Positions 5,678 through 6,435 of a stretch of 6,435 nt of DNA are shown here, piece after piece. The stretch lies in the NCBI GenBank assembly GCA_016764535.1, contig JAESRR010000053.1, positions 1 through 6,435 of the forward strand, read 5' to 3'. The notes beneath the pieces were generated by a model. It made no database searches. It was not told where the DNA came from and was given only the letters and a program-made list of their open reading frames with translations. The stretch's first letter is position 1. The number at the start of each line of letters is the position of its first letter. This DNA is from Cohaesibacteraceae bacterium (GTDB lineage: Bacteria > Pseudomonadota > Alphaproteobacteria > Rhizobiales > Cohaesibacteraceae). The position numbers and the translations under genes were made by a program.

Positions 5678-5716
5678 CCAGCAATATCAGTTGATGTGTA
5701 TTCGGAGAGTGTTGAA

Positions 5717-6435
5717 ATGCAGCCATTTTCGGGAATCAGGGTGCTTGATCTAACCCATGTACTGGCTGGTCCCTATTGTTCGTATCAGTTGGGACTTCTT
5801 GGCGCAGAAATCATAAAAATTGAAGCTCCATGTAGCCCTGATATCACTCGCCAACGCGGCAAGAGTGATGATTGGAATGCCGCCCGGCTCGGTTTGACAT
5901 TTCAGGCGCAGGCATCAAACAAGAAGTCGCTCGTACTTGATCTTAAACACGCGGATGGAGCTGATTTATTTCGACAGCTGTTGAATAGTGCAGACGTTTT
6001 GGTGGAAAATTATCGCCCTGGCAAACTTGAGTCTCTTGGGTTTGGTTACAACCAGGTTCGCGAATATGTGCCGGAAATAATTTATTGTTCTCTCTCGGGA
6101 TTTGGTCAATCCGGTCCAAGATCCGGCGTTGGCGCCTATGACAATGTCATACAGGCAAGCTCCGGCATCATGGATCGCTCGGGAGGGGTTAAAACGGCTG
6201 CGTCATTTATAGATTATTCGACGGGACTTGCTGCCGCATTCGCAATTTCTTCAGCTTTATATCGGCGATTGCGAGACAATACCGGCGTGTATATTGACTG
6301 TTCCATGTTGGATGTTGCTCTCACAATGCAGGGCGCAGAAATCTGTTCAGAGCTATCCGGCGATCAAACATATTCCGAAAGACATGAACCTGGGCTGGGT
6401 GATTACGCAACAGCCAACGGTCAAATAATGCTCGG
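5717..6435 (+). CDS. Family III CoA-transferase (CaiB/BaiF), C-terminus cut by window edge
   Basis: 239 codons are present of a family usually near 400 residues, so just over half. These enzymes move CoA from one acid to another through aspartyl-CoA intermediates. Visible marks: the N-terminal GIRVLDLTHVLAGPY (6-20), LGAEIIKIEAP (28-38), NKKSLVLDLK (68-77), ENYRPGKLESLGFGY (97-111), SGFGQSGP (127-134), AYDNVIQASSG (140-150) and FIDYSTGLAAAF (164-175), whose D166 fits the catalytic aspartate. The start is ATG with GGAG nine bases upstream. It is divergent from the aminotransferase/BKACE operon and probably shares its regulation. In that context it could activate the acid fed to or made by the other two enzymes. 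Acid and CoA donor cannot be inferred. Confidence 0.93.
   Translation, partial: MQPFSGIRVLDLTHVLAGPYCSYQLGLLGAEIIKIEAPCSPDITRQRGKSDDWNAARLGLTFQAQASNKKSLVLDLKHADGADLFRQLLNSADVLVENYRPGKLESLGFGYNQVREYVPEIIYCSLSGFGQSGPRSGVGAYDNVIQASSGIMDRSGGVKTAASFIDYSTGLAAAFAISSALYRRLRDNTGVYIDCSMLDVALTMQGAEICSELSGDQTYSERHEPGLGDYATANGQIML

Larger units (their letters stand above)
5577..5716. promoter_or_regulatory. AT-rich divergent promoter region, aminotransferase/BKACE operon and CoA-transferase
   Basis: This 140-bp gap serves two divergent units. For the plus strand, TTGATA (5620-5625) and TATCAG (5643-5648) are 17 bases apart, with five and four consensus matches. An overlapping alternative is TTGTAT (5602-5607) with TATAAA (5626-5631), 18 bases apart. 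Minus-strand boxes are weaker (TTGCTT with TATGTT, 16 apart). Two dyads lie within (5638-5649 and 5665-5677). Shine-Dalgarno motifs are present for both genes: GGAG at 5585-5588 (minus) and 5704-5707 (plus). Confidence 0.5.

Noticed and set aside
5577..5726. 50-residue N-terminal extension of the aminotransferase from ATG at 5726
   Set aside because: It crosses the divergent CoA-transferase start and both promoters, has no family resemblance, and a GTG with GGAG eight bases upstream gives the expected N-terminus.
1..6435. CRISPR array, insertion sequence or rRNA
   Set aside because: No spaced regular repeats, no transposase or terminal repeat pair, and no rRNA-like sequence was seen.

Overview
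The window looks like chromosomal or large-plasmid DNA of an alphaproteobacterium of moderate GC. The main reason is the mobilization module: the relaxase and its MobC-like partner have the layout and motifs I associate with a family common in Rhizobiales/Rhodobacterales. The metabolic genes also belong to families frequent in that class. No species can be named from the sequence alone.

Left part (1-1837, minus strand): a mobilization operon read right to left. A 44-residue acidic protein of unknown function comes first, then a MobC-like ribbon-helix-helix accessory protein, then a relaxase that runs off the left edge. Each junction is an ATGA overlap, so the three genes look translationally coupled. 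The small first gene is well supported although it is very short.

Middle part (1838-3032): about 300 bp of non-coding DNA separates the mob operon from divergent plus-strand genes. It holds a perfect tandem 11-bp repeat inside an imperfect inverted repeat, which makes it the best candidate for the origin of transfer (oriT). On the other side of it lie a small acidic ORF (2135-2359) and one or two overlapping unrecognised ORFs (2371-2644), closed by a clear intrinsic terminator (2689-2723). If the non-coding block is oriT, these ORFs sit on the side opposite the relaxase, where leading-region genes usually lie. About 300 bp with no supportable gene follows.

A complete tRNA-Ser(GCT) with its own promoter (2997-3122) separates the mobilization region from the metabolic region.

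Right part (3334-6435): a class III PLP-dependent aminotransferase and a zinc-dependent beta-keto acid cleavage enzyme (BKACE/DUF849) form a two-gene minus-strand operon. A family III (CaiB/BaiF) CoA-transferase, cut by the right edge, is transcribed divergently from a 140-bp AT-rich intergenic region with two palindromic sites. Together they suggest catabolism of an amino or beta-keto acid: transamination, CoA activation, and acetyl-CoA-dependent cleavage of a beta-keto acid to acetoacetate and a new acyl-CoA. The actual substrate cannot be read from the sequence.
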